Assembly: GCA_023159155.1 (NCBI GenBank)
Contig: JAJNNX010000014.1
Span: forward strand, 682,001 to 746,000
Direction: 5' to 3'
DNA: 64,000 bases
Source of the DNA: Ustulina deusta
Taxonomy: Eukaryota; Ascomycota; Sordariomycetes; Xylariales; Xylariaceae
Shown here: one piece after another, positions 1-15,088 of the stretch
How the letters are laid out: each line of letters opens with the position of its first letter
How positions within the stretch are numbered: position 1 is the first letter of the stretch
Notes under the pieces: model-generated
Seen by the model: the letters and a program-made list of their open reading frames with translations, nothing else
Database searches by the model: none
What the model was told of the DNA's origin: nothing
Program-made: the position numbers and the translations under genes

Positions 1-3000
1 CCGCCAACATACCAACCTTCCAACCTTAGACGGGTCGATCTTGATAGACGCGCTTGCCTAAACAGTTGGAACTCTCAGGACATGGGCGATGCTCCTCGCC
101 ATGGAGTCCTCCAAGCTGCTGCGACCTAAAGCCAGCGCAGGGCTTCGGTCCATTCAAAAGAACACTAGTTTTAAAAGATTTTGACACAGTCCTAATACAA
201 AGGCACAAATTCAGGTAATATAGCATACTGTTTGCAGCTTAGACAGCAATATAGCTTAAAGCCGTTTACCTCAATTATATAGTATCTGAACTACAAAAAA
301 AAAAAAAGCCGCATTATTCCGCAAAACAAAATTAACGCATTATTGCTATAAACTATTTACTATTAAAACATAAAAAAAAATAGCTAAGTAAATAAATAGA
401 AAAGTTTATAATATATATGCTATAGTTTATTTATGCTTAAAAATTATATTAATATATATACTATATTATAAAAATAGCTTAAAATAAATTAAGTTAGTTA
501 TAATTAAAATAGTTAAACTTGAAAAAAAACAATATAAAAAAAAATAATAAATTAGGTAAAAAAAGCACTAAAAAAGTATAAAATTAATAAATAAATAGTA
601 ATAAAATTAGATATATTTTATTATAAAAACGCTTATTTTAAATACTTATATATAGTTAAGCTATATTTTTTAATAGTAGCTATATAAATAAATATATTTT
701 ATTTATTTTAGAATTTTTTTGTTTTAAAACTTATATTTAATAAATTGCTATACAAGTAATTTAAATAATCGCTTTATTTGTTTGTATAGCTATAATCTTT
801 CTAAAGCTATCCTATATGTTTGTACTAAGCTAATGTGCTGCTTTTTGCGGCCTAGCTGTTACGCTCCCCTAACAGATCATATTTAGTAGACCAGCCCGCT
901 ATAGAGCTATTGCTAGATGGAATGCTACTATTGATTTAGTAGTCAAAGAGTTAGTGTATGCCTTTAAAGTAGCGTTAGATATACAAAAAGTTAATTATAA
1001 AGAAAATAAAGGCAAAGAGAGAACTTGGAACCGAATTATAATCGTATTAGTAGGTAGCAGATAAGTAAGGTAGCCTGTGATAAAGTGGCTAGCAAAGATA
1101 AAATACTGTGTACTTGTAGTGCTTCTCTAATGGATTGTGTTTAGTGAGAACATAGGGAGGGATGCTAGTGCTAGTGCCAGTGCTAGCCTGCAACCCTGTT
1201 ACCCCTTAGAGATTGCTACGTGCTATAATAGAACCAACTCCTCTCTCTTTGCTGCGTTTTTAATAATTTAATAATATAGCTCTATAATCTTTTAGTTTAA
1301 AGATAGCAGTTGTAATATATTAGATAAATAGCGCTTCGGCCGAGCTTTAGGCTAGATATATACGTGTAGCTACATTAGTTTGCTATATTATGCCTTTTTA
1401 TTAGTAGTATAAAAAATAAAAAAATTAGTTAGATTAACCCTGCAATATTTTTATATTCTATATATTCTATATTATACTAACCTAATAGGCTAAACTTTAA
1501 TTAATTTATAAAGAATTTTTTAAGCTTAACTTTTTATAAATGTTTAAATAGTATAAGTATATCTAAAAAGCTTTAGACTAGCAAGTTTAAAAATGCTATA
1601 ATAGTTAAACTATAGTTTAAAATTATTAATTTTTAATTTTATTATATAAAGCTTTAAATTAAGCTTAAACTAATATAAACTATGTACTTTTTTTAACTAC
1701 TACTCCTTAAGTCCTATTTTAATCCAAAAAGTAATTTATATATTAATATTAATATATATTTTATAAAACTTTTTATAATTTATTTAAAAATTTTAGTAAA
1801 AGTATTGCTTTTTTAGGATAAAATATTATATAGAAAGTTTATAGAAAATAAAAAGCTATATTTTTAGAATAATAATCTAGAATAATTTATAAAGCTTTTT
1901 AAAAATAATTTTATAACAATAGGGCTACTGCTTAGTATTATTTATAATTAGTTTAATATAGTTTTTAACTATAAAGATTTATTATATATCTAAAACTTTT
2001 ATAAAATATCTGCTATAACAAATAAATATAATATAGCCTATGTTTTATAACCTTAAGCAAAAAGCTAGTTGTAATCTATACTATACTTAACCGAATTAAT
2101 AAATAAATCTTTATAAAACTAATATTACTATAAGCAGCTCTAGATTTTATAAGTACTTAGTAATAAAGCTAACTTTAAAAAGATTGCAAAGATAATACTT
2201 TTGATTTTTTATACTTTTATATATAATTTAAATAGTTTATAATATACCGGTATTTTTGAATTACTAGAAATATATAGTAAGTTTGATCCTTGAGGTTTTT
2301 TTTTTTTAGATTGTATGTTTAGAAGCTTAACTAACTAAACTACTTAATTATAAATATTATAAAACAAACCCGTCTAAATATAGTTAAGGCACTTTTTATA
2401 TTATTTTATAATGTCTTTAAAGGTCTAATTACAAATGATAAAACGTTATATAAAAAATAAAAAATAAAAAGAATTACTCTAATGTTTGCTTTCTTTTAAT
2501 GCTTGGTATAAGTATTTAGTCCTTTTGTAACGCAGGGCTTTGGCCGATACTATAGCTAGTAGAAATCCTATAGAATATATTAATTCTTTTAGACAAGCTT
2601 AAAGGTATAAAGATAGAAAGCAAAAGATATCTTAAGGTCAAAAATGGACGCGTTTATAAATACTTTTAAAGGCTAGCTCTACAAGTTGAGATTAAGAGTG
2701 TCTTAAACTTTATACCTTTATTACTTACCGAGGGGCACAAGTGTCATTTTAAGTGTTAAGCAAAGAAGTTTAAAATCTAGATTCTTAGGCAAACTAGGGC
2801 GCTAGGTATTAAAAGTAATAAAGATAATAAAATAATTTTAATAGTTAAAACTAGCTAATATTATATATAAGCTATAATAAACAAGATGCTTTTGATACGC
2901 TATTATATAGATATTAAATTAATATGTTTTAAAAGTATAGAAAGCATGCTATTAGAGCAACTTATGCGGTCCTTATTTTATTATAGCAATAGATTAATAG

Positions 3001-6000
3001 CGCATCAGCTAGGAGACTACTAGAAACTACATGCTCTAGATCCCTAGGCGCAAAGGTACAAAAAGTGGGATTTATTTTATTATCGGTACTATAGTTTTTT
3101 AAATAGATAGCAATAGGTCTTTTACTAATAGATATAACAATATAGCAATTTTTTACAAAAAATAAAGCTATATAACTTTTAAGCAATATAATAGCTTATT
3201 ATATAAATTTATTTTAAAAGATCTTGTTTTTTTTCTATGCTAATATTTTATTATAATTTGCTTTCTAAAATAAGCATAGCAACTTAGCAAAGTTATGCTT
3301 ATTATAAAGTATTACTATTATAAGTTATAATTTTTATTTTTATTAATTTATTTTTGTTACTGCTTGCTTTTTAGCTTTAGCTAATATAGCTAGCTTTATT
3401 ATAATATAATAGTTTGTTTTTTTAAAAATTTAGTGCCACTCCGCAAATTTAGTATATTAAAATAATAATCTTGTTTAAAAACAAATAATTATATAGCAAA
3501 TTTAGATTATTTAAATTTTAATTCTGCCTATACTTATTATTAGTAATACTTGTATTATTCTTTATTATAGCGTTAAATAAAACTATTTTAATATTTTTTT
3601 ATACTTATAAACAAGAAGTATATAAGTAATAAATACTAACAAAAACAATTATATAAATACTATTATATAATAAATATTTGTTCTGTTTTATAAACCTAGG
3701 TTATTTATAATTAATGCTTGCAATCTATAAAATAATATATTATTTACGAACTAACGAAACTAATTAAATCTAGGTAATTACTAAGTAAATTCCTTGCAGT
3801 AGAGCTAAAGCAAAAACTGCTTAAAAGCTCTAACTATCTTATTTTAACCCTTAATAAAATATGCTTAGTACGCTATTACTCCAACCTAATTAACTACTTT
3901 ATAGTATAAATTGCTATTTATAATAATATTTATGTTTAAAAAATAAGCAAAAAAAAAGTACACTCTAGTATAAATAAAACATATTTATGTTTTCTTTAAA
4001 TTATAGTTCATTCTAGCAGCAATATTATTATTTTTGCTACTACTAAATAGATTAGCTTTAATGCTTTATTAGGTTAGTTTAGGACCTATTTGTTTGTTTT
4101 GCTTTTATTTCTACTTTTTTTTAAATAATAAATATTATATATAGCTTTACACTTCGGCCGCTATATATTAGAAAACATCCTATATAAGACCATTTTTTAT
4201 AAAGCAGTTAATATATTTAATAGTAATTTTATAACTTTTTTTTTTAATTAGCTACCTTTTAAAAATATTAATAAAATAATAAACTATTAATAAACAAAGT
4301 ACTAATTTTTTTTTTAGCTTATTTAATATTTTTTAGCAGTTTTAAAGCTTTATTTTAGTTTTTTTGTTTATATAACTTTTAAAAATTATATATTATTAAT
4401 ATTTCTAATATACTTTTTTTATTTTTATAAATACTTGCTATATAAAATATAGTTTATAATATTAGCTATTTAGATCGGGCCGCTTAAAAGAATAAATGCT
4501 AAAACAATAAAAACTACTAGCTTTTTTATACTTATTTTTTAAAAGCTATATAAAAATCAAAAAAGGTTAGTAGAACTATTTAGCGTACTATTATACTAGT
4601 AAGCTTTATTAAAAAATATAAAAACTGCCCTTATTAAATTTATAATAATATTTTTATTTTTATTAAAAGCTTAGTTATTTATATTATTATATATAATATA
4701 AAGCTTAGTAGTACTATGCTAGCTAACTAGTATAAGCTAATTATTTAATATTAAGCAATTTTTAATAAAAAGCTATACTTTTTTATTAGTATTAAGTTAT
4801 TAAATAGCTATACTAATAATTAATTATATATAATCTTATCTATAATATAGCTATTAGTTTTTAATATAATTATTATATTATATAGAAAGTTTAAAATATA
4901 TTGCTATTATATATATTATATTAAAGATTTTATAGAATTTAGCCGCTTAGAAATATATTACTATAAGTAGCACAATATAAATAATTAATAGTAAAAATAT
5001 ATATATTATAATTTTATATATATCTTTAGATCTAATATATATATATTTTATTAAATATAGCAAATCTAACTAGCTAAAGCAGTAGTTATAATATTCTGTT
5101 TATTTTTAAAGCAGATATTATTAACTTTTTATTATAACTCTATTTTTTTAAAATTTAATAATTTCTTTATAGTTAGTTTTAATTATAACAAATATAATAA
5201 ATATAAATAAAACTTTTATAGTTTTACTAAAGCTTATTACATTTTTTAAGCAGCTACTTTAAATACTATATATAAGTTATTAAGTTAGTATTTATTATAT
5301 TATGTATAGCTAGTACGCGGCAATCTTTATACCGAACCTAGGAAGCTTTAGACTTATAGTAGATATTAAGCACTAGAATATCTTATATACCTTTGCCTAG
5401 TTGTCCTTAGTAATGTAACAATTTATATATTGACTACTAAATTTAATATAAAGCTTATAATTACTATTATTGCTAGAGATATTAGGTATGGGCCCTAGCT
5501 CTTAGGTTAATATTTTATTATTATTATTATTAGATAGCTCAATTACCTCGATTAGCTTTGGGCGTTTTGCGCAGGGTTAGTTTTGATCCTTTGGACCTTT
5601 CTATTTTATAGAGTTTAAACCATTATCCTAATAAGTATTAGTATTTAGCTTAAGGTTTAGGCTTAAGATAAAAGCGCTGCTATTTGCTTTTTTAATGCTA
5701 AAGCTAGTTATTAGCCCTTAATAAGCAGCTAGATTTCTAGTTAATCTAGAACTTTTTATTTAGAGGCCAATAGGCCTAAATATAGCAAGTCCCTTACTAT
5801 TTATTTCTAGTTCATTATTTAGAATAACAATAGGTATTTTGTAGTGCATGCAATGAATATTTGGCCAACTTTTTTGTTTATTAATACCTAAGCCGGCTTG
5901 GCTATTTTCTGACTTGCTAGTTAATATTTTATTATTTTTTTTTATATTTTTAATAGGTTAAATAAGTCAAAGCTTATTATTTTTATTTTTAAGCAACTTA

Positions 6001-7239
6001 AAGAATTTATCAGGATTTTTAGTAAATTTAAAAATATTAAGCTTTTATTATATAGCTTATTAGTTTATAATAATAAGTTTTAGCGTTTATAAAATAATTT
6101 AAAGCTTAGAAATACTGCATTACTATTAGCTAAAGATTTTTTTATATAGTTTTATATAATACTTTTTTAATAACTAGATTTTATTATATATTTTATTAAT
6201 TATATTTTATTAACTATATTTTTAAGCTTATTTTTAGAACATATTTGCTTTTTAAAATAATATAAATAGTTTTTTTTATTTTTAATTATTAATATAACTC
6301 TAGATAGCTCTATTTATAATATGTTTAGTAGCTTTATTAGTAAGTATTATATAGTTTTTATGCCGGATTTTTGTTATTTTTTGCTTATTTTAAACTTTTT
6401 TTTATATTTTTAGGTTTATATTATTATTTAAATTATTATAAAAAAATACAATAATATTATTTTTAGGATTATATGCCCTAATAATTATATTAGTTCTATT
6501 TTTAATAATATATTTTAAGTTTTATTATATCTTTAAAAAATAATACTTAAAAAATTTATATATTTATAAATATTACTAGTAAAGCATTTTTATATAATAA
6601 ATATTAATTTTATTTTTATTATATAATTTAAATTTTATTTTAATAGTTTTAATATAAATAAAACTAAATTAAAATATTATACCTAAATTAACTGCTTGCT
6701 TAATATTAACTCTACTTAAAAAAAAAGTTAGTATAACTTATTATAAGTTTTAATAGGCTATAAAATAACCTGCAATATTTAAAAGGGTAGTAGTTATAAT
6801 TATAGCTATGGCTATAGGTATAAATACTAGCATAGATAAGAAAAAGCTATAAGTTAGTAGGCCTATATTCTAAATATTAGGGGCTAATTAAGATTTTAAA
6901 ACAAGGTAATTATTAAAATAATCCTTATATATCTAGCTTTATTAATAAAGCTTGCTATAAACGTATATAAAAATATTCTTATGCTTTAAAGTTTTAATAG
7001 TAAAACTTTTATATAGCTTTAACTTGTTAGTATAAATAAAAATAATATATTTATTAATGCTTTGCTTATATAAACAAGCTTTAAATTATTTAATAAATAA
7101 AAACTCTAGTAATAAAATCTTAATCTAAGTTTGATTTAAAAAATAAAGTTTTTATATTACTTTATTAATATTTTAATTAAAAAGGTTATTATTTATTTTT
7201 AAAATATTTATAGCAAAGCATGTTTGTTTAGTTTATAAT

Positions 7240-7625
7240 TAATAGCGGATCAAATAGATAGCTATAAAGAAAGGCTAGCTTTGTGCGATATTATCTAGAG
7301 ATATAAAACTATAAGCAGCAAAAACTATAGCAGAAAAGAATATGCACAATATAGTGCATCTAGGAATGGCAAAAGCAAGAAGCAGTGACTAACTAGATAA
7401 AACAATAGATAGTAGTGAAATATCCTAGTTGGTACGGGGAGGAGAGGGCATGTCAAAAGGAGCCGTTAGCACAGAGAGAGTTATCGATGTTTCGAGGCCG
7501 TAATCGAGAGAGCTATTGTTTGTTGTAATGAAAGTATGCCTCAAAGTAACAACCCGCCTCACAAGTTACCTAGCAACCGCCCTACAAAAAATGAGCAGCC
7601 TGATGCGCCATAATAGCTATAGTTT
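7240..7625. other. GC-richer island inside the AT block
   Basis: Composition returns towards normal here, with CpA and TpG present again, and falls back to near-pure A/T on both sides. There is no ORF of useful length and no recognisable domain, tRNA or rRNA. It may be a piece of an element that escaped RIP, or a single-copy insertion into the degraded block. No function is proposed. Confidence 0.4.
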
Positions 7626-8289
7626 GTATGCATATATATAATTTATAAAAATATTTTGTTATAATAACTAGAAAAAAAAACAGCCGCAAATAAAATATAC
7701 TTTACTTAAATATATATTTATTACTATATTAAGTAAAATAAATAATAATTATTTTTATAATAACAGTTAGCTTAAGTTTAATATATAATAGTAATAAAAA
7801 AAATACTATTAAAACTGCTAACTATTATAGTTTAATAAATAGAAATTAAAAAATAAAAGTTTTAGAAAAAATAGTTTTTAATATACCTAGAGTAAGTTTA
7901 AAGTATTTAATAAAGGCTCGATATATATAGGGTCTGCCTTAGATTAATGTTATTACTAGCGTAACTCAAAGCAAAGCGGGGTAAATATAATGCCCCCTAC
8001 TCTTTTTCTGCCGGCATAAAAAATATGTACCCTTTACTTACGTCATAAGAATGCCACCAAAAGTAGAGGTACATACCTTTTCTGCCAGCAGAAACCATTA
8101 GCATTATAAGCTTTAAGTAATTTTTATTTTTTTTTGCTTATAATTAGCTATTAAGATAACTGTTCTATATAAATAAGCATAAAAAACTTAGACTATTAAA
8201 TCTCGATTTTAAAAAAAGAGCAAGTCGTATAAGAATCCCTAAGAGGTATACTTTATTATCTTAAGAAAATTGTTAGGTTATTTGCTTTA

Positions 8290-9340
8290 GGTTGGTTGCT
8301 AGAGGCAACTGCGCTAAAGGACAGTGCTTATGCCCACTAAGAAGCGGGACAGATGCACTAGTATAATACACCCGTAATGTGTCGGCCCCCCTTTACGCAA
8401 GCTATCATCCCAAGCACTGTTACTTGAAATAAAACATTGATTCTATCTATGATTGTCAGAGCTGTCGCAAACAGATTTCTTTTCGCCTGGGCCTGAGATT
8501 GCTAATTGGACCGTCTTCATCCGGCAAGCACGAGATCGGCTAAGGTTGGCAGGATATGGAAGGTATTCAGCGTGTGGCCCGAAGTTCTAAAAAGGCGGCT
8601 CATCTTGCGGGCGTCCCGAAAAGCGCAACACCTCGAAGAGGGGCCGGGACCCAGCAGCTGCCCAGTCACGGTTGGCAAAACGAAGGCTTGCTAGATCGCT
8701 TGGGCGTAGGAGACTTGTAACTTGGACCTTCAGCTCTAGTAGTAGCGAGCCCAGGGATGCCATTTTCCTACTGTGAGGAGACTTTGTAATGAGAGTTGCA
8801 AGGTTGCCGTGGTATTAAGGCTTTGCAGTACGGCAGCAGTGTGGGATTGCTTTCGCTAATGCCTGCTAGCTGCAGCTGCCATAAGCATCATTTAAGTGCC
8901 AGCATGACCCACTCGATACAATTGATTCCAAGAACTAACTATATGCTTAAATTCAATGGTAAACAAAAGAGTAGAACTATTTACATAAGAAACATCTGGA
9001 TCTATATAGCCTTTCCTTTCTTCGCCTTGTTTGTCTCGTTTAAAAAACTGCAACAATATAGGTACGTACTGCTCACTCGTCTTCGAAGACATCACGTGAT
9101 CTCTAGCTGCTTACATAAATATCCTTTTATGCGTAGGGGCCCTTGGATCCCTTCCCGCTACTCAGCTCGTGGGCTGCGCTTGGCCTGCCCAACTAGTCCG
9201 TTATATAGTTGGTCCGCAATACCTGTTTAATATCTCTTTCGCCTCCTTACGGCAGCCTTTGTTGGTTTATGTTTTTTTACTAGCTCTGGACTTATCTGTT
9301 TTTTTAAAGCCTATATGTCTTTTTCCACTAGATAGCCTAG
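8290..9340. other. Non-degraded island in the AT block, no clear gene
   Basis: About 1 kb of ordinary base composition between two A/T-rich tracts. Short open frames on both strands (for example 8796-9230 + and 8892-9095 -) overlap one another, lack recognisable motifs and mostly begin at non-ATG codons, so none is called as a gene. I see nothing I can name. It could be a low-copy remnant of a mobile element or unique DNA trapped between repeats. Confidence 0.4.
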
Positions 9341-12300
9341 CTAGCAAATATAATACTTAACTTTTTTATGCTGCTTCTAAATAACTAATACTTTGTCTAT
9401 TTTAAAACTAATTTTTGTATAGTTTTTTTTAAAGCTTTAAACTAAGTTAGTATTAATGTTTTTTTATTAAACCTATTAATAGTTTTTGTTTTTTAGCTAT
9501 TTTTAAAAAAAAAGGTTTTTATTTTAATATTTAAATATATAATTAACTTTATAATATTTATTAATATTTATAAAATTAGATTATTAAAAATTAAAGCTTG
9601 GATTAGTTATAAATATATAAATATTTTTTAATAGATATGTTAGATTTTAGTTATTATAAAAAGCCAGGTTAACTAATTTTATTAGGACTAGTACTACTAC
9701 TATTACTAATAACTTAGTATAAAAAATAAGAAGTAAGTCTATTAGTAACTCTATTATTTTAGATTTATTATAGCTAAATTAAAGGTTTTATTTAAAAATA
9801 TTATTATTTAATTTATAGAAAGTTTTAGCTAAAAAGAAGTCTAACGATCTATTAGTAATTATAGTTGATTTAAAATAAAAAAATAGGCTTTTAAGTATGC
9901 TTAATATAATTAAAAAGTATTTTTGCTATTTGTTTTTATTAATATAATAAATATTACTAGTTAATTTTAGGTTAAAGCGTAGCAATATTTTTATATAGCT
10001 ATTTTTATTAAAACTAAATTAATAGCTATAAAAAAATAAAAAATAATAATCTTTTTGTTTTAGTACTAGGTTATTATTTTAGTTTAGCTTATAGCTTATT
10101 TTATTAAAAGTTATATATTAATTAGTTTTTATATAATTTTATTTATTATAAGTTATTATAAAATATATATATTAAAAGGCAAAACTATTAATTTTATAGA
10201 ACTAAAAAACTTTTTATTATTTATAAGCTAGACAAACAAAAAAAATATTAAAATTAGTTTAATAATATTAATCTATATATTACGTTAAACTATTTAATAT
10301 AGAACAAATATTACTATATAAAATATAAAAAAATATTCTAGTTTTATAAATAGCTTTTAAGTATTATAGCTATTTTTATATATTTTTTAAAATTATTTAT
10401 ATAAATATTAATTAATTATAATTAAAATAGTTTATAAGCTATTAAATATTACTAAAATAAATATAATTATTTATATAGCTAAAAAGCTTAATAATTATGT
10501 TTGATTTTGCTAAATATAAAAAGTATTAATATTTTAAAAATAAGGTTTTTAGTATCTAGTTAAAAATATTAGCTTTGCTATAGACCCTTTTTATATAAGT
10601 ACTCTATGCTTGTTTTTTATTAATAATAACTTTATTTAATTTAAAACGTTTATATTCTAAATATAAAAAAAGCTAACCAAAACTTATATTTATAAAATAT
10701 TTTATATTATAATATTTAGTTAGTAAGCTTTTATATAATAGCAATATTTTATTAAAAAAAATTAGTTTAGCTATTATAAAAGAGTTAGTATTAATTTCCT
10801 AGGTTAATACTATAAACATATTAAATAAATAACTAAAGAAAAGCAATAATATATAATTATAAATTAATTTTATAAAAAATTTTATTTTATTTAGTATATA
10901 TATTTAAAAATATTAAAACAGTTTTAATAAAACTTATTTAATAAGTTATAATAAAATTAAAGCTTTAATAAAGCGTTTTAATACTTAAGTTATAAGCATA
11001 AAAATAGTTAGTTTTATTAAAATATTTAGTTTTATTTTTTTTTAACTTTAGTTATATAAATATTTTAGTTAAATTATTAATTTTTAAACAAAATTAGCTT
11101 TTTTTTTTTTTTTTTTTATATAAAAAGTTATATAAAGTAGTTATATTTTATTAAAACTTAAAAATATTTTTTTTTTAATAAAATACTAATAAAAACGCCT
11201 AAGTTTTTAGTTATAAATATATTATAAAGCATTATAAAAAATAATTAATTATTTTTTTTTTTTAGAACTAAATATTAAATTTATAAAATTAGTACATATA
11301 TAATAAAATTAATAATTTAACTTAAATATATTTATTATATAAAAAAATATATAATTTTAAAAAATATTAAAAAGTATATTTAAAAGTTTAAAATTAATTA
11401 GTGCTAATTATTAAACTTAAATTTAAATAATTATAAATATACTATTAAATTAAGTATTATATTTTATATAAAAACTATAGAACTTAAGGTTTTATTATAT
11501 ATTTATAACAAAAAAAGTTTATTAAAAAAGATTAATAAATTAACTATTGCTAATTTTAAAAATCTTTTTATTTTTTATATTAAGCTTTTATTTAAAAAAA
11601 ATAAAATTAACTATTTTTAAGTTTAATATATTAAAAACTTTTTTAATTATATTATATTTTATTATAAAAGCTTAATTATTAATTATTTATATAATAGTAA
11701 AATTAATAAAGCAAAACATATAATTTAATACTAGTATTATTAAAAAAAAAATCTTAATAAAAATATTAGCTAACTTAATTAATATATAACTAAATATAAT
11801 AAATATTTATAAAAAAAATAAAAACTATTATATTAGCTATTATTTTATTTTTAAATTATTTAAGCAGTTTTTTTAATTTTATTTTTTTAATTTTAATAAT
11901 AATAATAATTTTTATTTATAATTAATTATTTAGATTATACAAAGCTATAACTTATAATTATAAATATTTAATATTTTTTAATATATTATATTAAAAGCTT
12001 TTAATAATAACTAAAAAAAATTTACTATAAAACAAAACTTTTGCTTATAATTTAATATAAATAGTTTTAGCTCTTGTTTATAAAGTAATTATAAAATTAT
12101 ATATATTTATATTAATTATTTCTATTTTTTTATATTTTAAATCTACTTAAAAACTAAACAAAAAAGCTAGTTTATTATATATTTATTATAAAAAAAATTA
12201 AAAAGTTAAAAATTTATTTTATTAAAAAATATATATATATATATATAAATAAATATAAACTAACTTTTATAATATAAAATATTAGATTTTTTTTTTATTT

Positions 12301-13249
12301 TTATTTTTACTAATTTATTTTAGTTTTAATATAATTATTTTAAAGTTTTTATTTTTTTTATTTAGCTTAAAAATATAATATTTTGTTAAAATAACTAATT
12401 ATTGCTAAATTTTAATAATATTATATATTTAATCTAATATTTGTTTATTTTTATATTTTTTAAAGCTTAAAATTATATATATTTATATAAAATTATTTAT
12501 ATATTAATAAAAAAACTTTTAAAATAAAACTTAAATTTTAGTTTTTTTAAAATATTATATAAAAATAATTTAAACATTTTTGCTTTTTAAGCTAAATTTA
12601 TTATAAAACTTAAAATTTAGCTTATTAACTTATTTTAGCAATTAATATTTTTTAAAACAATAATAATAATAAAAATTTTTTATTTAATTTAACTATTTTA
12701 TATATAATTTTATTTTTTTAAAATATTAAAAATAATAAATAAAATATTATTATTAATTTAGTTTATATATATATTAAAATAATAATAAACAAATAACTTT
12801 TTTAATATTTTAAGTAATAATTTAAAATAGTTATTTTTAATATATATTATAAATATTATAAATAAACTTATATTAATAATATTTAAAAAAAAAAAAAATA
12901 AAAAAAGTTATATTTAAAAATTTAAAAAAGATTTATTAAAAAATATAAAATAAAATAAAATATTTATAAACTAAGTATATTTATAATAATAAATATATAA
13001 TTTTTTATATAATAAATATATAATTTTTTATATAATAAAAATATAAAGCGTTTTTTTTTATTAGCTACCTTTTTTTTTAACTAGGCGCTTTAAGCTATAG
13101 TAGAACTAATACTAAAAAATAAAAAGTAAAAAGTAGCTAAAAAGGGTATATATTAAATAAAGCAATATTACTTAAAGTTAAATCTTGCTGGTTAACTGCT
13201 TTATTTTTTTTTAAAACGGTTCTTTAAAGTAAAACTAGAGCGCTAAGGC

Positions 13250-14463
13250 TAAAACGGAGCGCCGGGCAGCTAACGGCCAGGACCCACCCGTGTGGCGCCG
13301 GACCCGGGTTTTAGTCAGCAGACACGCTCGCACTAATGTTGGCCATATTGCATACGAGCGGAGTTATTTGTAATTGAGTTGGAGATCTGGGGGTAAAGGA
13401 GTGGAAGCGGAGGTTTGGTTGGGGTTCTGGTATGAGCCACGCTGTAGTTTTGGTCAGATAAGATGTTTTATTGCCTGGAATGTATTCGAATTGCCGAACT
13501 TTAAGACCCTGCTTTATGTTAGTGTGCTGGCTAGGTATGGAGCTGTAAAACCAATATTACTATAGGCCTGGAGTCGCGCACTGCTTTGTAACAAGAATGT
13601 TTTCTACTACAATCCTGGAACGCCGCGGTCTATATTTGGGGGAGTTGTGTTTTTAAAATGTATTTGTTGAATGTTTAGATGGTTTTTAGCTACATATATT
13701 CTGTTGATATTAGCGGCCGCCTTGGTACTTAGTACGAGCTGTGCTTTGGAGCTAGGCTTATTTGCAAACGAGGCCAAGTATTGCATGCTGTCAATCTTGA
13801 CGTAGCGAGCCTAGATCCTATTAAGTATATTAATAGAATAAGTATTAGGCCTGGCGGTTGGCAGCTATACTGCTGCTATTGTATATTTGTAAGTATAGTA
13901 TTGAGCGATTATGAGGGCTAGCTCCGGGGGTAGCCTGCGAGAGCCTAGCTTAAGATCTGAGATAAAGCTGGATTGAATGTATGATTGAATCTACTGGTGG
14001 CGCTGTTGTTTAATAGCTATTGATGGCTCGAATGTATATGCCAGCGCATGGAATATTGCTGTGGAAGCTGTGGAAGATTTATTGGCTGTAAACTCGATAT
14101 ATTTAGTATAACATACGGACGCCTGTCCGTTAGGATGTGTGCATTCTCCCTGATAATGGATGAATGTGATCGATAAGGACTTGTTCTAAATATTGCGCAG
14201 GCCGAAGCAAAATTTTTTTGAGATTTTCCCATTATTAACAACTGGGATAGTTAGCATTTTTGCTAAATGAATTAGGGTTTTTAATAATCTACCTGCTATT
14301 ACATTCTCTCCTGCTACTAGTTCAAAACGGCAGAGACTGCACCTAGAATTGAAGCAGGACCGAATATCATCTGGCTCAGGTGGTGCATCCATCTTATGGT
14401 GGATCATTGGAAATGTAATGTAATTATATATAGACTGTAGCCGGAGTAGAATGATAGGTACAT
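13250..14463. other. Transition from AT block to gene-bearing DNA, no gene seen
   Basis: The boundary is sharp: within about 50 bases of 13,250 the sequence changes from A/T-only to a GC-rich stretch. The rest is of mixed composition. Short frames at 13374-13565 (+) and 14017-14407 (-) show no family features. No promoter or RNA gene is recognisable. Confidence 0.4.
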
Positions 14464-15088
14464 TTGTTCATTTCCCTCTACTGCCCGGCAGAGCTACGGA
14501 ACATCATCCTCAACGCATTGAGCAATTCGAAGACCTAGTGACCCTGACGAAGGTTCTACGTGGCTGGCGGAGAGGGCGCTCGTGCGCCTGAATGACCGCT
14601 GGACCTGGCTTCAAGAGCTGGATCTCACCCAGAGCGAGTATGCTCAACGATAATGAAGAAAATGAAGAAAATGAAGGCCAGTGGAGGTATTCTGGAGAAG
14701 ACATGGGAACAATGGAGTGACTTGGACCGACGAAGAGGAACAATTTCCAAAGGACTGGCCGGCTCCTACGCAGCGAGGCCTCGTTGCCGCATTCTACACA
14801 AGATTTGGAATTGCTCAGAGCGTCTTTGTAGTGCAAAGTTCGCGCTTGTGCGAAATCGCTCTAGCAAGGATTAGATATCCGTCATGCAACACATACTTGA
14901 CAATGCCTTTGCTAGGGATTGAGAATACCAAGGCAGGCAGCAGCAAGTGCATATAGATCATCAATGGGCCTTGGCCGACAGATTAGTAATGGTAACGTTG
15001 GAATGCCCTCGTTTGCTTAGTTATACTTGTTCTCACCCTTTTTTTTCCTTGTCCAAGTATATGTTTGACGAGGATTGGATCATCAATC
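14464..15088. other. Unidentified remnant with overlapping short frames
   Basis: This stretch has gene-like composition and several overlapping short frames on both strands (14510-14836 -, 14653-14874 +, 14681-14956 +). None has a recognisable domain or a convincing start. A purine-rich triplication of GAAAATGAA lies near 14,653-14,675. It may be a broken gene end or transposon remnant. The last ~125 bases are the 3' flank of the homoaconitase paralogue. Confidence 0.25.

Larger units (their letters stand above)
236..13250. repeat. AT-rich RIP-degraded repeat block
   Basis: Almost all of this stretch is A and T, with long TA-rich and homopolymer runs and no open frame of gene size. The remaining C sits mostly in CpT (AGCT, GCTT, ACTA), while CpA, TpG and CpG are scarce and TpA is everywhere. 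That pattern is expected of RIP, which converts C to T preferentially at CpA in duplicated DNA before meiosis in ascomycetes. The original elements cannot be recognised. Islands nearer normal composition lie around 0.84-1.26, 2.5-3.1, 5.3-5.6, 7.24-7.62 and 8.29-9.34 kb. It could be a subtelomeric or centromere-flanking isochore; no telomere repeat is present. Confidence 0.85.

Noticed and set aside
2962..3186. ORFs inside the AT block taken as genes
   Set aside because: Lys/Ile/Tyr/Asn-rich translations of A/T-rich DNA with no motifs; expected by chance in RIP-degraded sequence.
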